Part shown: piece after piece, positions 8,593 to 16,193 of the stretch
Position numbering within the stretch: position 1 is the first letter of the stretch
How the letters are laid out: every line of letters begins with the position of its first letter
NCBI GenBank assembly: GCA_023391005.1
Contig: JAEWBS010000144.1
Location: forward strand, 1-35,334
Direction of reading: 5' to 3'
DNA: 35,334 bases
Origin: Bacillota bacterium
Lineage (GTDB): Bacteria; Bacillota; Clostridia; Oscillospirales; Ruminococcaceae
The notes under the pieces: generated by a model
Database searches by the model: none
Told to the model about the DNA's origin: nothing
Seen by the model: the letters and a program-made list of their open reading frames with translations, nothing else
Position numbers and translations under genes: made by a program

Positions 8593-9796
8593 CGCTCAGT
8601 TCCTCCAAAAGTGTTTGATAATATTTTGCGACCTCTTCATAGCGGTATTTCCGCTCAATGGCCCGCCTGCCGCGCATGCCGATAATCTGCCGCTGCCGCT
8701 CGGTCAGAGAGAGCATTCTGAGCATCGCGTTCCGTGTTTGTATCTTGTCCGAAGCGGGCACCGTTATCCCGCATTTTGCATAAGAAACAGGGTGATATTT
8801 GCAGGGTGCCGAAAGGACGACCGGCCGCCCCGACGCCATATAATCGTAGAGCTTATTCATGGCTACGCCGTAATGATAGACCGACAGATCACGCATGCCC
8901 AGCCACAGCAAATCGGCCTGCCGTAGCAGTGCCTGCACCTGCGGATGCGCCACCGGCGGCAAAAAAACGACATTTTCAGGCTTGCTGCGCAAAAGTTCGT
9001 CCTTTTCCGCACCCGATCCCACACAGATAAAACCGACGCCGGGCAGAAGCGCCGCGACGGCCAACAGCTCGTCCACCGCATTGGCGCGCGCAATACCCCC
9101 GGCGTATAGCACAAGCGCCGAATAGCGCACCCGCATCTCTTGCACAGCCTGTAGATGCCGCTGAGGCGGCTCTTGCTGCGTTTCAAAGGCAAAGGCGTTG
9201 GGGATATATTCGAGGCGCTTGGGGACGAATTTGCGGTCATCACAATAGCGGTCAAGCCTTGGCAGCAGCGACACCACCGCGTCGCTCTTCTCGAGCGCGC
9301 AGCGCGCCAGATAATCGGTCAGGCGCATCAGCGGGTGATTGGGCGAAAAGCCGTACAGCTCGATAAGCGAGAGCGGCCAGATGTCATGCAGCTCAAAGAG
9401 CAGCGCCGCGCCGCTTTTTTTGGCAAGCGCTCTCGCCGCAAAAAAATCAAACGGATGAGTCGAGGACACAATGACGGCATCGGGCTTAAACATCCTAATC
9501 AGCTGGCTCTGATGCCGCCAGATGCCCGCCGCAAACTGCATGGCGTTTTTCGCCCGCTGCACGCCGTTGCCGGTATAGGGCGGCGTGCGCAAAACGCAAT
9601 AAGGTACGCCCTGCACGTCGAGACGCACCAGATCGTTTTTAATTTCAGGGTTTTTCTTGCGCAGATGCGAAAAGCTGCCTGTCAGCACCGCCGGATTCGC
9701 TCCTAAATGCGCAAGCGCCGCCGAGAGATAATAAGGACGGTACTCCATGCCCATCTCGGGGGAACCCGCGTATTGGTTAATAATCAAAATATTGAT
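8570..9796 (-). CDS. Glycosyltransferase family 4 (WbuB-like)
   Basis: About 408 residues with a two-domain GT-B layout. The N-terminus reads INQYAGSPEMGMEYRPYYLS, the characteristic opening of WbuB-type family-4 enzymes, followed by SSTHPFDFFAARALAKK and ELHDIWP. The C-terminal donor-binding half includes YAGGIARANAVDELL and YDYMASGRPVV. No ATG is available. A TTG lies at 9787 (17 nt from the G-rich ribosome binding site), while family members usually begin M-x-I-L-I-I-N, which would place the start at an ATC codon at 9796, 8 nt from AAGGGGG. I give 9796 as the outer limit; 9787 is the conventional alternative. It probably adds a sugar to the lipid-linked glycan. Confidence 0.88.
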   Translation of the reverse strand: MNILIINQYAGSPEMGMEYRPYYLSAALAHLGANPAVLTGSFSHLRKKNPEIKNDLVRLDVQGVPYCVLRTPPYTGNGVQRAKNAMQFAAGIWRHQSQLIRMFKPDAVIVSSTHPFDFFAARALAKKSGAALLFELHDIWPLSLIELYGFSPNHPLMRLTDYLARCALEKSDAVVSLLPRLDRYCDDRKFVPKRLEYIPNAFAFETQQEPPQRHLQAVQEMRVRYSALVLYAGGIARANAVDELLAVAALLPGVGFICVGSGAEKDELLRSKPENVVFLPPVAHPQVQALLRQADLLWLGMRDLSVYHYGVAMNKLYDYMASGRPVVLSAPCKYHPVSYAKCGITVPASDKIQTRNAMLRMLSLTERQRQIIGMRGRRAIERKYRYEEVAKYYQTLLEELSGGKQKKS

Positions 9797-9950
9797 ATTG
9801 CCGTCCCCCTTTTTGCTCTAATGCTATTTAAAAGATGATAGATTAGCGCGCGGATTGATGATCTGTCAGGACAAGGAGAAGCGCAGGCTGACGCCCGCCG
9901 AAAATAAGCAGGGTGTAAATCTGCCGTCAAAATTCAGATATTTAATGGGG
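9797..9950 (-). other. Gap between the two glycosyltransferase genes
   Basis: A 154-bp gap in an otherwise tightly packed operon. On the minus strand it contains TTGACG, then 17 nt, then TTATTT, a possible weak internal promoter, and a GC-rich GGGCGTCAGCC hairpin. No reading frame of note. Confidence 0.3.
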
Positions 9951-11039
9951 TTAATATAATGCGTCAAAAAACTGCAAAAGCCGTTCCTCATCCGCTTTAA
10001 AGCCAAACCTCTGCCGTGCTGCCTTGATATCCACATCTGCCGGGTGTGCGACAGCCTGCCGGATAGCTAAGACCGCCTCATCGTCGTTGTCAGCGGCAAC
10101 AAAGGCCACGCCCGAAGTCGGCGCTACCGCACGCCAGTGTGAAAAGCTGCTGGCGACGACCGGCAGCCCCGCGCAGAGATATTCAAACAGCTTGATCGGC
10201 TCGCTCTCGCGATAAGCGGGCGTATCGGAAAGCAGCAGCAGTCCTGCGCCGCATTTGGCGTAGAGCTCGGCGACACCCTGCCGCCCCAGCACACCGAGGT
10301 ATTGCACGCACGCGTATTCGGGCATGGCTTCGGCCTTTTGACGCACCGCGTCGCTTTCAAACGCCCCGGCCAGCAGCAGCACAACCCCCGCCGCGTGACA
10401 GCAGCGTATCATGCGGTAAAGTCCCCGCTGCTCAGTCAACGCACCCGCGTAGCAAACGGCATTTGGCACCGGCGTCACAGCGGTGCGCGCGGCGTCAAAC
10501 AGGACAAAGTCGGTCTGTGTCGGGCGGTTTTGCACGACACAGATGCGGTTGTTGAGCCCTTGGATCGTCTGGGCGATACCGTCGGTGGCGGTGAGAACGC
10601 CATCGGCCATCGGCAGATATTTTTCCAGCAAGCGGCGCCCCCAGTGCGAGGCGGCGTCGCGCAGCGGCGCGGGAATCCATGACTTGGCGCGCAGCTGCGC
10701 AGGCAGATCCTCATGCGCGTCATAGGCCGTGATAATCGCCTTATGCTGCAAATCTGAGAGCAGCGGCAGCAGCTCGGGGTCGTGCAGCACGCAGATGTCG
10801 GCGCGGCTTTGCAGCAACGCTTCGGCCGCGGCACGGCGCGCGCCCAGCATGCGCCAAAGCCGTCCGGCAGGCAGCGCCACCCTGCAAAAACGGATGCCGT
10901 TTTCGTCCGTGCCTCCAAAATGGGGGTTGATAATTTCTACCCGCCAACCGGCCCCCGCCAGCGTCTTGGCCTGCTTGTGATAGATGCGTACGTCGTCGTG
11001 TGGGTGTGCCGTCGTCACCATCGCGATGCGGTGGTTCAT
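9951..11039 (-). CDS. Glycosyltransferase (GT-B fold, family 4-like)
   Basis: A 362-residue protein. The N-terminus MNHRIAMVTTAHPHDDVRIYHKQAKTL carries the HPxDDxRIxxKxAxxL pattern common in family-4 glycosyltransferases of surface glycan clusters. ITAYDAHEDLPAQ lies mid-domain. The C-terminal half has ESEPIKLFEYLCAGLPVVAS, the donor-binding loop with the conserved E and the GLPVV turn. Its ATG overlaps the stop of the upstream polymerase gene by 4 bp. Donor and acceptor sugars cannot be inferred. Confidence 0.9.
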   Translation of the reverse strand: MNHRIAMVTTAHPHDDVRIYHKQAKTLAGAGWRVEIINPHFGGTDENGIRFCRVALPAGRLWRMLGARRAAAEALLQSRADICVLHDPELLPLLSDLQHKAIITAYDAHEDLPAQLRAKSWIPAPLRDAASHWGRRLLEKYLPMADGVLTATDGIAQTIQGLNNRICVVQNRPTQTDFVLFDAARTAVTPVPNAVCYAGALTEQRGLYRMIRCCHAAGVVLLLAGAFESDAVRQKAEAMPEYACVQYLGVLGRQGVAELYAKCGAGLLLLSDTPAYRESEPIKLFEYLCAGLPVVASSFSHWRAVAPTSGVAFVAADNDDEAVLAIRQAVAHPADVDIKAARQRFGFKADEERLLQFFDALY

Positions 11040-12403
11040 CTGCCGCTCCCTCCTTTTATTTGCCGGTCAAAAGCTTGTTTTTTGATCGACTGATATTCAA
11101 TGGCGGCCAGCGCCGCGAATAGGATAAAATAACGGTCGTACAGCAGCCCGAAGCGGTTTGACACCAGACTATTGACCATGCAGACCGCCAGAATCATGCC
11201 GATCGGCAGGCCGGTGAACGGCCGCTTAACGGCAATGAGAATGCAGCTGATTCCTGACGTGAGCAGGAGATAAAGCAGAGCCGCCAGCTTGAGGATACCG
11301 CCGTCGAGCAGATCGGCCAGCAGCATGTTATGCGCCGAGAGCGCACCCAGCCGCGCCTGCCGGTCGGGGTAAACCGCATCCAGTGGGCCGGTGATTGCGT
11401 CATACAATATAATATTTTCTCCGCCGCCCCGCCCAAAAACCAGCTCAGCCACAGAATATTTTGAAAGCGAATCAAGCGCGATACCCCAGATGATCTTGCG
11501 CTTTTCTAAAATGGAGCTGCTGCGGATTGTCTCGTACCGTTCAACCAGTTCGGTCTCCGCAGCGGGTACTTGCGCAAGGCTGCGGGTCTGGCTGCCGGGC
11601 GCGTTAATCTGTGAAAGGCCATACCGCAGCAGCGCCGTCTCGGTGACCGTGAGCCCCGCAATGACCGCCACACAGCCGAGAGCCGCCAACGCCCTGTGCG
11701 CGCCGTAGAACCGCACGCCCGCGGCGATCAGCGATGCCGCCAGTACCGCCAGCACGGCGGGCAGCATAATGAGCACCCTGCGTGAGCCGGACAACAGACC
11801 AAGCGACAGCACAACGGGCAACGCAAACAAAAGTATCACCGGCTGTACCGCCGGTATTTTTTTGCTATGGGCGGTAATGCCCCCATACGACAGCGCAATC
11901 AGGCCTGTTACAAGCTGAGTGGCGTACATGTTATAGTCCCGCCGCATTGAAAAGCGTGCAGTATAATAAAGCGGCAATTTAAGCGGTAAAAAGTAATAGG
12001 CCAACGTAAACAGCGACACCGCAACCGCCGAAAGCCCGACGGTCAGTAGCACCAACCGGGTCAAATTTTTCTGATGACGCAGCAAAATAAGCGCGGCAAA
12101 CAGCAGCATCAGCACCGCTACCACGCGATACTTCTGCCACGCAAGCGAGCGTTCTCCAAAAATAAAAAAGTTGACGGCATCCGCGGACAGATAGACCGCC
12201 ATTGAAATAAGCACCGCGCTTTTTGTTTCGCATAAAAATCTCAGCAGGCTTTTTATAAAGCGGCCGCTTCCCAATACCAGCACAGCCGCCAACAACACTG
12301 CGCTGAGCTCCGCCGCATAGCCAAAATCCAGACCGGCCAACCCGGTGCTTAAGAAAAATATGTTGACCATGGTGACTCTAAGCAAGATTTTGTCTATGTC
12401 CAT
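11036..12403 (-). CDS. Polytopic O-antigen ligase/polymerase-like protein
   Basis: A 455-residue integral membrane protein with about ten hydrophobic segments spread over its length. Between the late helices is a large outward loop (residues about 265-370) ending in SAHNMLLADLLDGGI, the H-N-x-x-L-x-x-x-x-x-x-G-I motif typical of the Wzy polymerase/WaaL ligase superfamily. It is first in the minus-strand glycan operon and overlaps the next glycosyltransferase by 4 bp. The likely role is polymerising repeat units or transferring them to an acceptor at the outer face of the membrane. Ligase and polymerase cannot be told apart by eye. Confidence 0.82.
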   Translation of the reverse strand: MDIDKILLRVTMVNIFFLSTGLAGLDFGYAAELSAVLLAAVLVLGSGRFIKSLLRFLCETKSAVLISMAVYLSADAVNFFIFGERSLAWQKYRVVAVLMLLFAALILLRHQKNLTRLVLLTVGLSAVAVSLFTLAYYFLPLKLPLYYTARFSMRRDYNMYATQLVTGLIALSYGGITAHSKKIPAVQPVILLFALPVVLSLGLLSGSRRVLIMLPAVLAVLAASLIAAGVRFYGAHRALAALGCVAVIAGLTVTETALLRYGLSQINAPGSQTRSLAQVPAAETELVERYETIRSSSILEKRKIIWGIALDSLSKYSVAELVFGRGGGENIILYDAITGPLDAVYPDRQARLGALSAHNMLLADLLDGGILKLAALLYLLLTSGISCILIAVKRPFTGLPIGMILAVCMVNSLVSNRFGLLYDRYFILFAALAAIEYQSIKKQAFDRQIKGGSGR

Positions 12404-12604
12404 TTTGCACCTCCCGCCAAACGCTACATCCTATTATTCGATGGAAAAAACCGCTTATTCATCTTGACGGTTGCTACCATAAAAGATATAATTTTTGGTA
12501 TTCCGACCCACTCCCCTCCAATAAGGTGTTTTGGGCAGCAACGCTTTACGCAGGATAATGCCGCAAACCGCTTTTGGTCAGGCGGAATTTTTGCGCGCAA
12601 CCGC
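12404..12604. other. Intergenic region between the glycan operon and the small Cys-rich gene
   Basis: No gene is seen. It contains the start-side sequence of the minus-strand glycan operon (GGGAGG ribosome binding site just before 12403) and, on the plus strand, a near-consensus promoter at 12464-12492 listed separately. Confidence 0.4.
12464..12492 (+). promoter_or_regulatory. Near-consensus sigma-A promoter with no immediate gene
   Basis: TTGACG (12464-12469), a 17-nt spacer and TATAAT (12487-12492). The predicted start is about 12499, some 245 bp before the first ATG. A weak CCGC/GCGG hairpin followed by AATTTTT lies near 12572-12597. It could make a short RNA, or be a distal promoter of the Cys-rich gene and tRNA. 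Confidence 0.6.
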
Positions 12605-12633
12605 TTGCAAAGATTTATATCTTATGCTATAAT
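12605..12633 (+). promoter_or_regulatory. Promoter of the Cys-rich gene and tRNA-Thr
   Basis: TTGCAA (12605-12610), a 17-nt spacer and TATAAT (12628-12633). The leader then holds a small ACGGGT/ACCCGT hairpin at 12657-12674 before the ATG at 12746. Confidence 0.7.
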
Positions 12634-12745
12634 AAGCGTCGGTCAATTTTTGAGCGACGGGTGTTGTAACCCGTTGATAACGGTACCGTCTGCGTGAAAC
12701 CGTTTTATGCAAAAATGGCCGAATAGCATTTTGGAAGCGTTTATT

Positions 12746-12910
12746 ATGGAAGAAGTCAAGTGCAACTGTAAATGGAAATCCTGCAAGCGCCACGGACGAT
12801 GCGAGGAATGCATAGCGCATCACAGTCAGCACCCCAAACACCCGTTGCCGTTCTGCAAGAAAGCATCGAAAAAAACCGCACCTCCCCAAAAAACTGAAAC
12901 AAAAACTTAA
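12746..12910 (+). CDS. Small Cys/His-rich protein, probable metal binder
   Basis: A 54-residue protein from the ATG at 12746, preceded by GGAAG about 9 nt upstream; an earlier in-frame ATG at 12707 is less likely. The sequence is CNCKWKSCKRHGRCEECIAHH followed by H, H and C, so six cysteines and four or five histidines sit in the first 40 residues, ending in a basic, Pro/Thr-rich tail. The spacing suggests a zinc-binding mini-domain. Similar very short proteins are widespread in Clostridia, but I know of no assigned role. It lies just upstream of tRNA-Thr and is probably cotranscribed with it. Confidence 0.7.
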   Translation: MEEVKCNCKWKSCKRHGRCEECIAHHSQHPKHPLPFCKKASKKTAPPQKTETKT

Positions 12911-12913
12911 TTT

Positions 12914-12989
12914 GCTGGTATGGCTCAGTTGGTAGAGCAGCGCATTCGTAATGCGCAGGTCGTCGGTTCGAGTCCGACTACCAGCTCCA
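12914..12989 (+). tRNA. tRNA-Thr (anticodon CGT)
   Basis: A complete 76-nt cloverleaf with encoded CCA. Acceptor stem GCTGGTA/TACCAGC with discriminator T, D stem GCTC/GAGC, anticodon stem GCGCA/TGCGC around loop TTCGTAA (anticodon CGT, reading ACG), and T stem GTCGG/CCGAC around TTCGAGT. Its last 33 nt plus two A residues (12957-12991) are repeated exactly at 26070-26104, marking it as an integration site. Confidence 0.96.
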
Positions 12990-12991
12990 AA
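12957..12991 (+). repeat. att-like direct repeat, copy 1 (inside tRNA-Thr)
   Basis: A 35-bp sequence covering the variable loop, T arm, acceptor 3' strand and CCA of tRNA-Thr plus AA. It is identical base for base to 26070-26104. This is the normal geometry of a tRNA-targeting integrative element, where the intact tRNA is restored at one end. Confidence 0.8.
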
Positions 12992-13222
12992 TATATAAAG
13001 GCTAGTCTTCGGACTGGCCTTTATATATTTGGAGCACCGCTGCGGCGAGGAATCCGTTCGCTGCGCTCACTCAACGTGCGGTAGGAACCTACGGTTCCCC
13101 CACACACGCCCCCTCCCTTTCGGCAAGGGTACACATGCAGAAATCTTTTTTGCAACCGTTTGCCAAAGATTTAACCAAAGCCCTTCATTATGTTTACACA
13201 CGATGAAGGGCTTTGGTTTTTA
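12989..13222 (+). repeat. Hairpin-rich repeat, copy A
   Basis: About 234 bp. It opens with a 19-bp stem (AAATATATAAAGGC...GCCTTTATATATTT, loop TTCG, 12989-13030), continues through a GC-rich middle (GGAATCCG, CAACGTGCGGTAGGA, GGTTCCCCCACACACGCCCCCTCCC), and ends with a 14-bp stem CCAAAGCCCTTCAT/ATGAAGGGCTTTGG (13175-13216) followed by TTTTTAAT. A second copy lies at 26798-27032. It follows the tRNA directly, so its first hairpin may also act as the tRNA terminator. Frames within it show no protein family. Confidence 0.75.
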
Positions 13223-13450
13223 ATATATCGCACAAATTGTGAACCAGCTTACAATCAAATTTTGCATTATAAGGAATTCATTTGGAATACCTGCTCTCAG
13301 CCTGTCGAAAAAGCCCGGCTTTCGCCGGGCTTTTTCGCATATATACATATATACATAAAATTTGACATTTATGTAGCGGAGGCCATGCAAAGGAATCAGG
13401 CAAAACTGCAATTCCTCATACCTGTGCCGATTGGGCGAAAAGATGTGAAT
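13223..13450. other. Intergenic stretch downstream of the first LysR gene
   Basis: Apart from the terminator, nothing is recognisable here. The sequence is AT-richer than its flanks and carries no supported gene. Confidence 0.4.
13306..13337. terminator. Bidirectional terminator beyond the first LysR gene
   Basis: CGAAAAAGCCCGGC pairs perfectly with GCCGGGCTTTTTCG around a TTTC loop, giving a T-run on both strands. It ends the minus-strand lysR transcript and anything reading out of the tRNA/repeat. Confidence 0.85.
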
Positions 13451-14326
13451 CTATGGCAGTCCTATTCGACCCAGCCTGAGAAGAACGAAATTGATAAAGC
13501 ATTTGACATAAGGGTTAGACAATGCGCCCTCGGAATAAAGGAACCAGGTGTTTCGTATGAACGGCGTTTGATCCGGGTTGTAAAGGGGCAACAAAAAAAA
13601 ATCCGGGCGTTTTTCTAAAAAGCTGCCAAAGGCGATGGAATAGCCTAGGCCATTGGCGACCATGTCTAAGGCAGTATCCAGATCGGTGACGTGGATACCC
13701 ACATTGGGCGGCACCGAGAAATGCTTATCCCACCATTGAAAAATGGCTTGCTGCGTGGATTCGTTGCGGTTATGGAGAACCAGTGGGATTTTTGGGAGAT
13801 CGCTCAGGGTAATGGAGGAGCGGTAGACAGCATAACACTGCTGGGTGTCATACAGATGGGCCGTAAATGAGTGCTGCCGATCTCCCAGCATAAAGCCGCA
13901 GTCCACGATATGGGACTGAATATAATTTGGAATTTCAGAGCTGACGTCCACGCGGATCTGAGGGGAAATTTCAGGGTATTCCAGATGAAAGCCGGCGAGT
14001 AAATCAACCAGAAAATATTTTGCGAAGGAGCTGGGCGCCCCAATCCGAACCACAGGATTGGTGTGAGCCCCCATACTGCGCAAGTACTGCAGCGTTTCTT
14101 CCATCAAATCAAGAAAAAGATTGGCCTGCTTTGCAAGGTATTCCCCCTCAGTGGTAAAGGAAATGCCTTTGTTGCTGCGTTTGATCAGCTGACATCCCAA
14201 GGTCTTTTCCATGCGCTGCAGACGCTTGGTCAGAGCCGGTTGGGTAATAAAAAGAAGCCGGGCAGCCTGTGTCAGGTTTTTGGTTGCGTAGAGCGTCTTT
14301 AAAAGCTGCCAATCTTCGTTTTTCAT
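13451..14326 (-). CDS. LysR-family regulator of the Fe-S/TTT operon
   Basis: A 291-residue LysR-type protein. The N-terminal winged HTH (residues 1-62) reads KNEDWQLLKTLYATKNLTQAARLLFITQPALTKRLQRMEKTLG. The rest is the periplasmic-binding-like effector domain (about 90-290). It is transcribed divergently from the nine-gene operon starting at 14509. The 182-bp gap contains a perfect inverted repeat placed where LysR regulators normally bind, so it most likely activates that operon in response to a pathway carboxylate. The effector is unknown. Confidence 0.92.
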   Translation of the reverse strand: MKNEDWQLLKTLYATKNLTQAARLLFITQPALTKRLQRMEKTLGCQLIKRSNKGISFTTEGEYLAKQANLFLDLMEETLQYLRSMGAHTNPVVRIGAPSSFAKYFLVDLLAGFHLEYPEISPQIRVDVSSEIPNYIQSHIVDCGFMLGDRQHSFTAHLYDTQQCYAVYRSSITLSDLPKIPLVLHNRNESTQQAIFQWWDKHFSVPPNVGIHVTDLDTALDMVANGLGYSIAFGSFLEKRPDFFLLPLYNPDQTPFIRNTWFLYSEGALSNPYVKCFINFVLLRLGRIGLP

Positions 14327-14347
14327 GGCTGATCCTCTCTTTCTAAA

Positions 14348-14378
14348 CCTTAGCCATAACCTTTTGTTATGGCTAAGG
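14348..14378. promoter_or_regulatory. LysR operator (perfect inverted repeat)
   Basis: CCTTAGCCATAAC, a 5-nt spacer and GTTATGGCTAAGG form a 13-bp perfect inverted repeat. Its centre lies about 65 bp before the predicted start of the downstream operon, the usual position of the LysR recognition site, and it is also close to the lysR start, which fits autoregulation. Confidence 0.75.
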
Positions 14379-14392
14379 GGAAAAAACGGAAT

Positions 14393-14421
14393 TTTACAAA
14401 GCGCTATTGCGGTTATATAAT
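14393..14421 (+). promoter_or_regulatory. Sigma-A promoter of the Fe-S/TTT operon
   Basis: TTTACA (14393-14398), a 17-nt spacer and TATAAT (14416-14421). The predicted start is near 14428, giving an approximately 80-nt leader with a small ATATTTGT/ACAAATAT hairpin. Confidence 0.8.
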
Positions 14422-14508
14422 ATAGTTAGTAAATACTAAGATACGCAAAATATATTTGTAGAATTTCAACAAATATCAAGCTCATTTCAAACAAAACGGG
14501 AGGGTGAC

Positions 14509-15414
14509 ATGGGAAAAGGGATTGCATGGATTGGCTTCGGAGAAGCGGCGTACCATATCTCGCGAGGACTGCGGAATCAGGGATTTGAAAAAATGGCGGC
14601 TTATGATCCGGCCAAGCATGATCTGTTGCGTGGAGAGAACATTCAAAGCCATGCGCGGGAACTTAATATTTCTGTCTATGACACGCCGCAAGAGGCTGTG
14701 GAGGGGATGGATTTTATCATTTCCCTGACCAGCGCAAAGGTTGCGGTGGATGTGGCGCGGCAAATTCTTCCGCTGATGAAGCCGGGACAGATTTTCTTGG
14801 ACTTCAACTCCGCGGCGCCCGACACCAAGCAAAAGGTTGCAGCGCTAAAACGGCCCGAAGGAGTATGCGTTTGCGACGTGGCGGTCATGGGGCCGGTGCC
14901 CCTTCATGGCTCCAGCGTTCCGCTGCTGATCACCGGAGAAGACAAAGAGACGTTTGCCCAGGAGATGCTTCCATATGGGATGCGGATTGAACTGCTGGAT
15001 GCGCCCATCGGGGGTGCATCTGCGGTAAAGATGATCCGCAGCGTATTTATGAAAGGGTTCCCCCAAGTGTTGCTGGAATGTCTGCTGGCGGCCGAGCGGT
15101 ATGGCGTAACCGAAAAAATGCTGGATTCTCTGGAAGAAACCATTGGAAAAAAGACAGTCCGGCAGATGGCGGATCAGGTGCTTACCCCAACGGTGGTTCA
15201 CGCCCAACGGCGCGCCTCCGAAATGAAAGAAGTGATACAGATGCTTGACACCATCGACATGGGGGCGCAGATGTCAGAAGCGGCATATCAGCGGTTAAAC
15301 AGTTTGGCGGCTCTTCATATTGTAGACGAAATAGGAAGTGATGTCAAACTGGGGTACGGAGAAATCCTTACAAAGATATTGGACTATCAGCGTAAGAGAA
15401 CGAAAGAAAATTAG
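14509..15414 (+). CDS. NAD(P)-dependent hydroxyacid dehydrogenase, DUF1932 type
   Basis: A 301-residue member of the 6-phosphogluconate/3-hydroxyisobutyrate dehydrogenase superfamily. The Rossmann start is IAWIGFGEAAYHISRGLRNQG (G-x-G-x-A, residues 8-14). The C-terminal part (about 180-260) with APIGGASAVKMIRSVFMKG matches the DUF1932 all-helical domain and carries the likely catalytic Lys. Such enzymes oxidise or reduce 3-hydroxyacids; the exact substrate of this subgroup is not known to me. It is the first gene of the operon, with GGGAGG 6 nt before the ATG; the next gene follows after 11 bp. Confidence 0.87.
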   Translation: MGKGIAWIGFGEAAYHISRGLRNQGFEKMAAYDPAKHDLLRGENIQSHARELNISVYDTPQEAVEGMDFIISLTSAKVAVDVARQILPLMKPGQIFLDFNSAAPDTKQKVAALKRPEGVCVCDVAVMGPVPLHGSSVPLLITGEDKETFAQEMLPYGMRIELLDAPIGGASAVKMIRSVFMKGFPQVLLECLLAAERYGVTEKMLDSLEETIGKKTVRQMADQVLTPTVVHAQRRASEMKEVIQMLDTIDMGAQMSEAAYQRLNSLAALHIVDEIGSDVKLGYGEILTKILDYQRKRTKEN

Positions 15415-15425
15415 GAGGAAATCAA

Positions 15426-16175
15426 ATGATTGTCGATCAACAACGCTGCATTGGCTGCGGCATCTGTACGATATACTGTCCGAACGATGCGATTATTATG
15501 GTGACGGATAAGGCTGGGAAGCGCAAGGCCCAAATTGTTCAAGAGGCGTGTCTGGAATGCGGAAACTGCATCCGTCCCCGCGTGGTGCGTTGCCCGAGCA
15601 AGGCGTTTTATGAGTTGCCGGAAGAGGAGCGCTCCATCAGCCGCAGAATGCGCCGTTTCTTTAGTGACCCATCTACCACCCATCCCCTGACCGGCGTTCC
15701 GGGACGGGGAACCGAGGAGGTAAAAACCAACGATGTGACCGGTCGGATCTGCCGGGGGGAGCTGGGCATCTGTCTGGAGCTGGGACGGCCTATCGTCGGA
15801 ACGGCCGCCACCGATATTGAAAAGGTGACCATGCATCTGGCAAAGCTGGGCATTGAACTGGAAGCATGTAATCCGCTGAGTGAAATGATTGCGGATTCCG
15901 CCACCGGAAGCCTCAAGCCGGAATTCAAGGATGCCTCCTTTATCAGCGCAATCGTGGAATTTGTAATCCCCTTTTCCCGAGGCCCGGAGATTTTACGGGA
16001 ATGTAAAAAAATTGCCGACGAGATTGACACCGTTTTTTCACTGGATATGATTTGCTGCTACAATGAAGATGGGACCAATCCCGCCGTTGCTCTGTGCGAG
16101 CAGGAAGGCGTTGCGCCGCGCACCAATGCAAAAGTCAATATCGGGATTGGCAGACCCTACCGAATCGAGCGATAA
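15426..16175 (+). CDS. 2x[4Fe-4S] protein with conserved unassigned C-terminal domain, copy 1
   Basis: 249 residues. The N-terminal bacterial ferredoxin domain has two cluster motifs: C8-x2-C11-x2-C14-x3-C18-P and C42-x2-C45-x2-C48-x7-C56-P. It is followed by a basic FFSDP segment, the block VPGRGTEEVKTNDVTGR (91-107) and about 140 residues including EIDTVFSLDMI and NIGIGRP. I do not recognise the C-terminal family. It is soluble, with no signal peptide. A clear paralogue lies at 20152-20883, each followed at once by a paralogue of the next gene, so the two proteins probably form a complex in which this one supplies electrons or is a catalytic Fe-S subunit. AGGAGG ribosome binding site. Confidence 0.8.
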   Translation: MIVDQQRCIGCGICTIYCPNDAIIMVTDKAGKRKAQIVQEACLECGNCIRPRVVRCPSKAFYELPEEERSISRRMRRFFSDPSTTHPLTGVPGRGTEEVKTNDVTGRICRGELGICLELGRPIVGTAATDIEKVTMHLAKLGIELEACNPLSEMIADSATGSLKPEFKDASFISAIVEFVIPFSRGPEILRECKKIADEIDTVFSLDMICCYNEDGTNPAVALCEQEGVAPRTNAKVNIGIGRPYRIER

Positions 16176-16193
16176 AGAAAGGAGGAACAAAGC

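Noticed and set aside
12989..13031. A CRISPR-like repeat unit
   Set aside because: The palindromic unit occurs only twice, 13.8 kb apart, with no spacers or cas genes.
13029..13223. Similar short frames in both hairpin repeats (13029-13223 and 26838-27062)
   Set aside because: Their likeness follows from the DNA repeat; the products are rich in Arg/Pro/His with no family, and there is no ribosome binding site. Better seen as non-coding repeat.
13190..13618. A 142-residue plus-strand frame crossing the terminator at 13306-13337
   Set aside because: It runs through a strong hairpin terminator and into the 3' end of the lysR gene on the other strand; it is a shadow frame.
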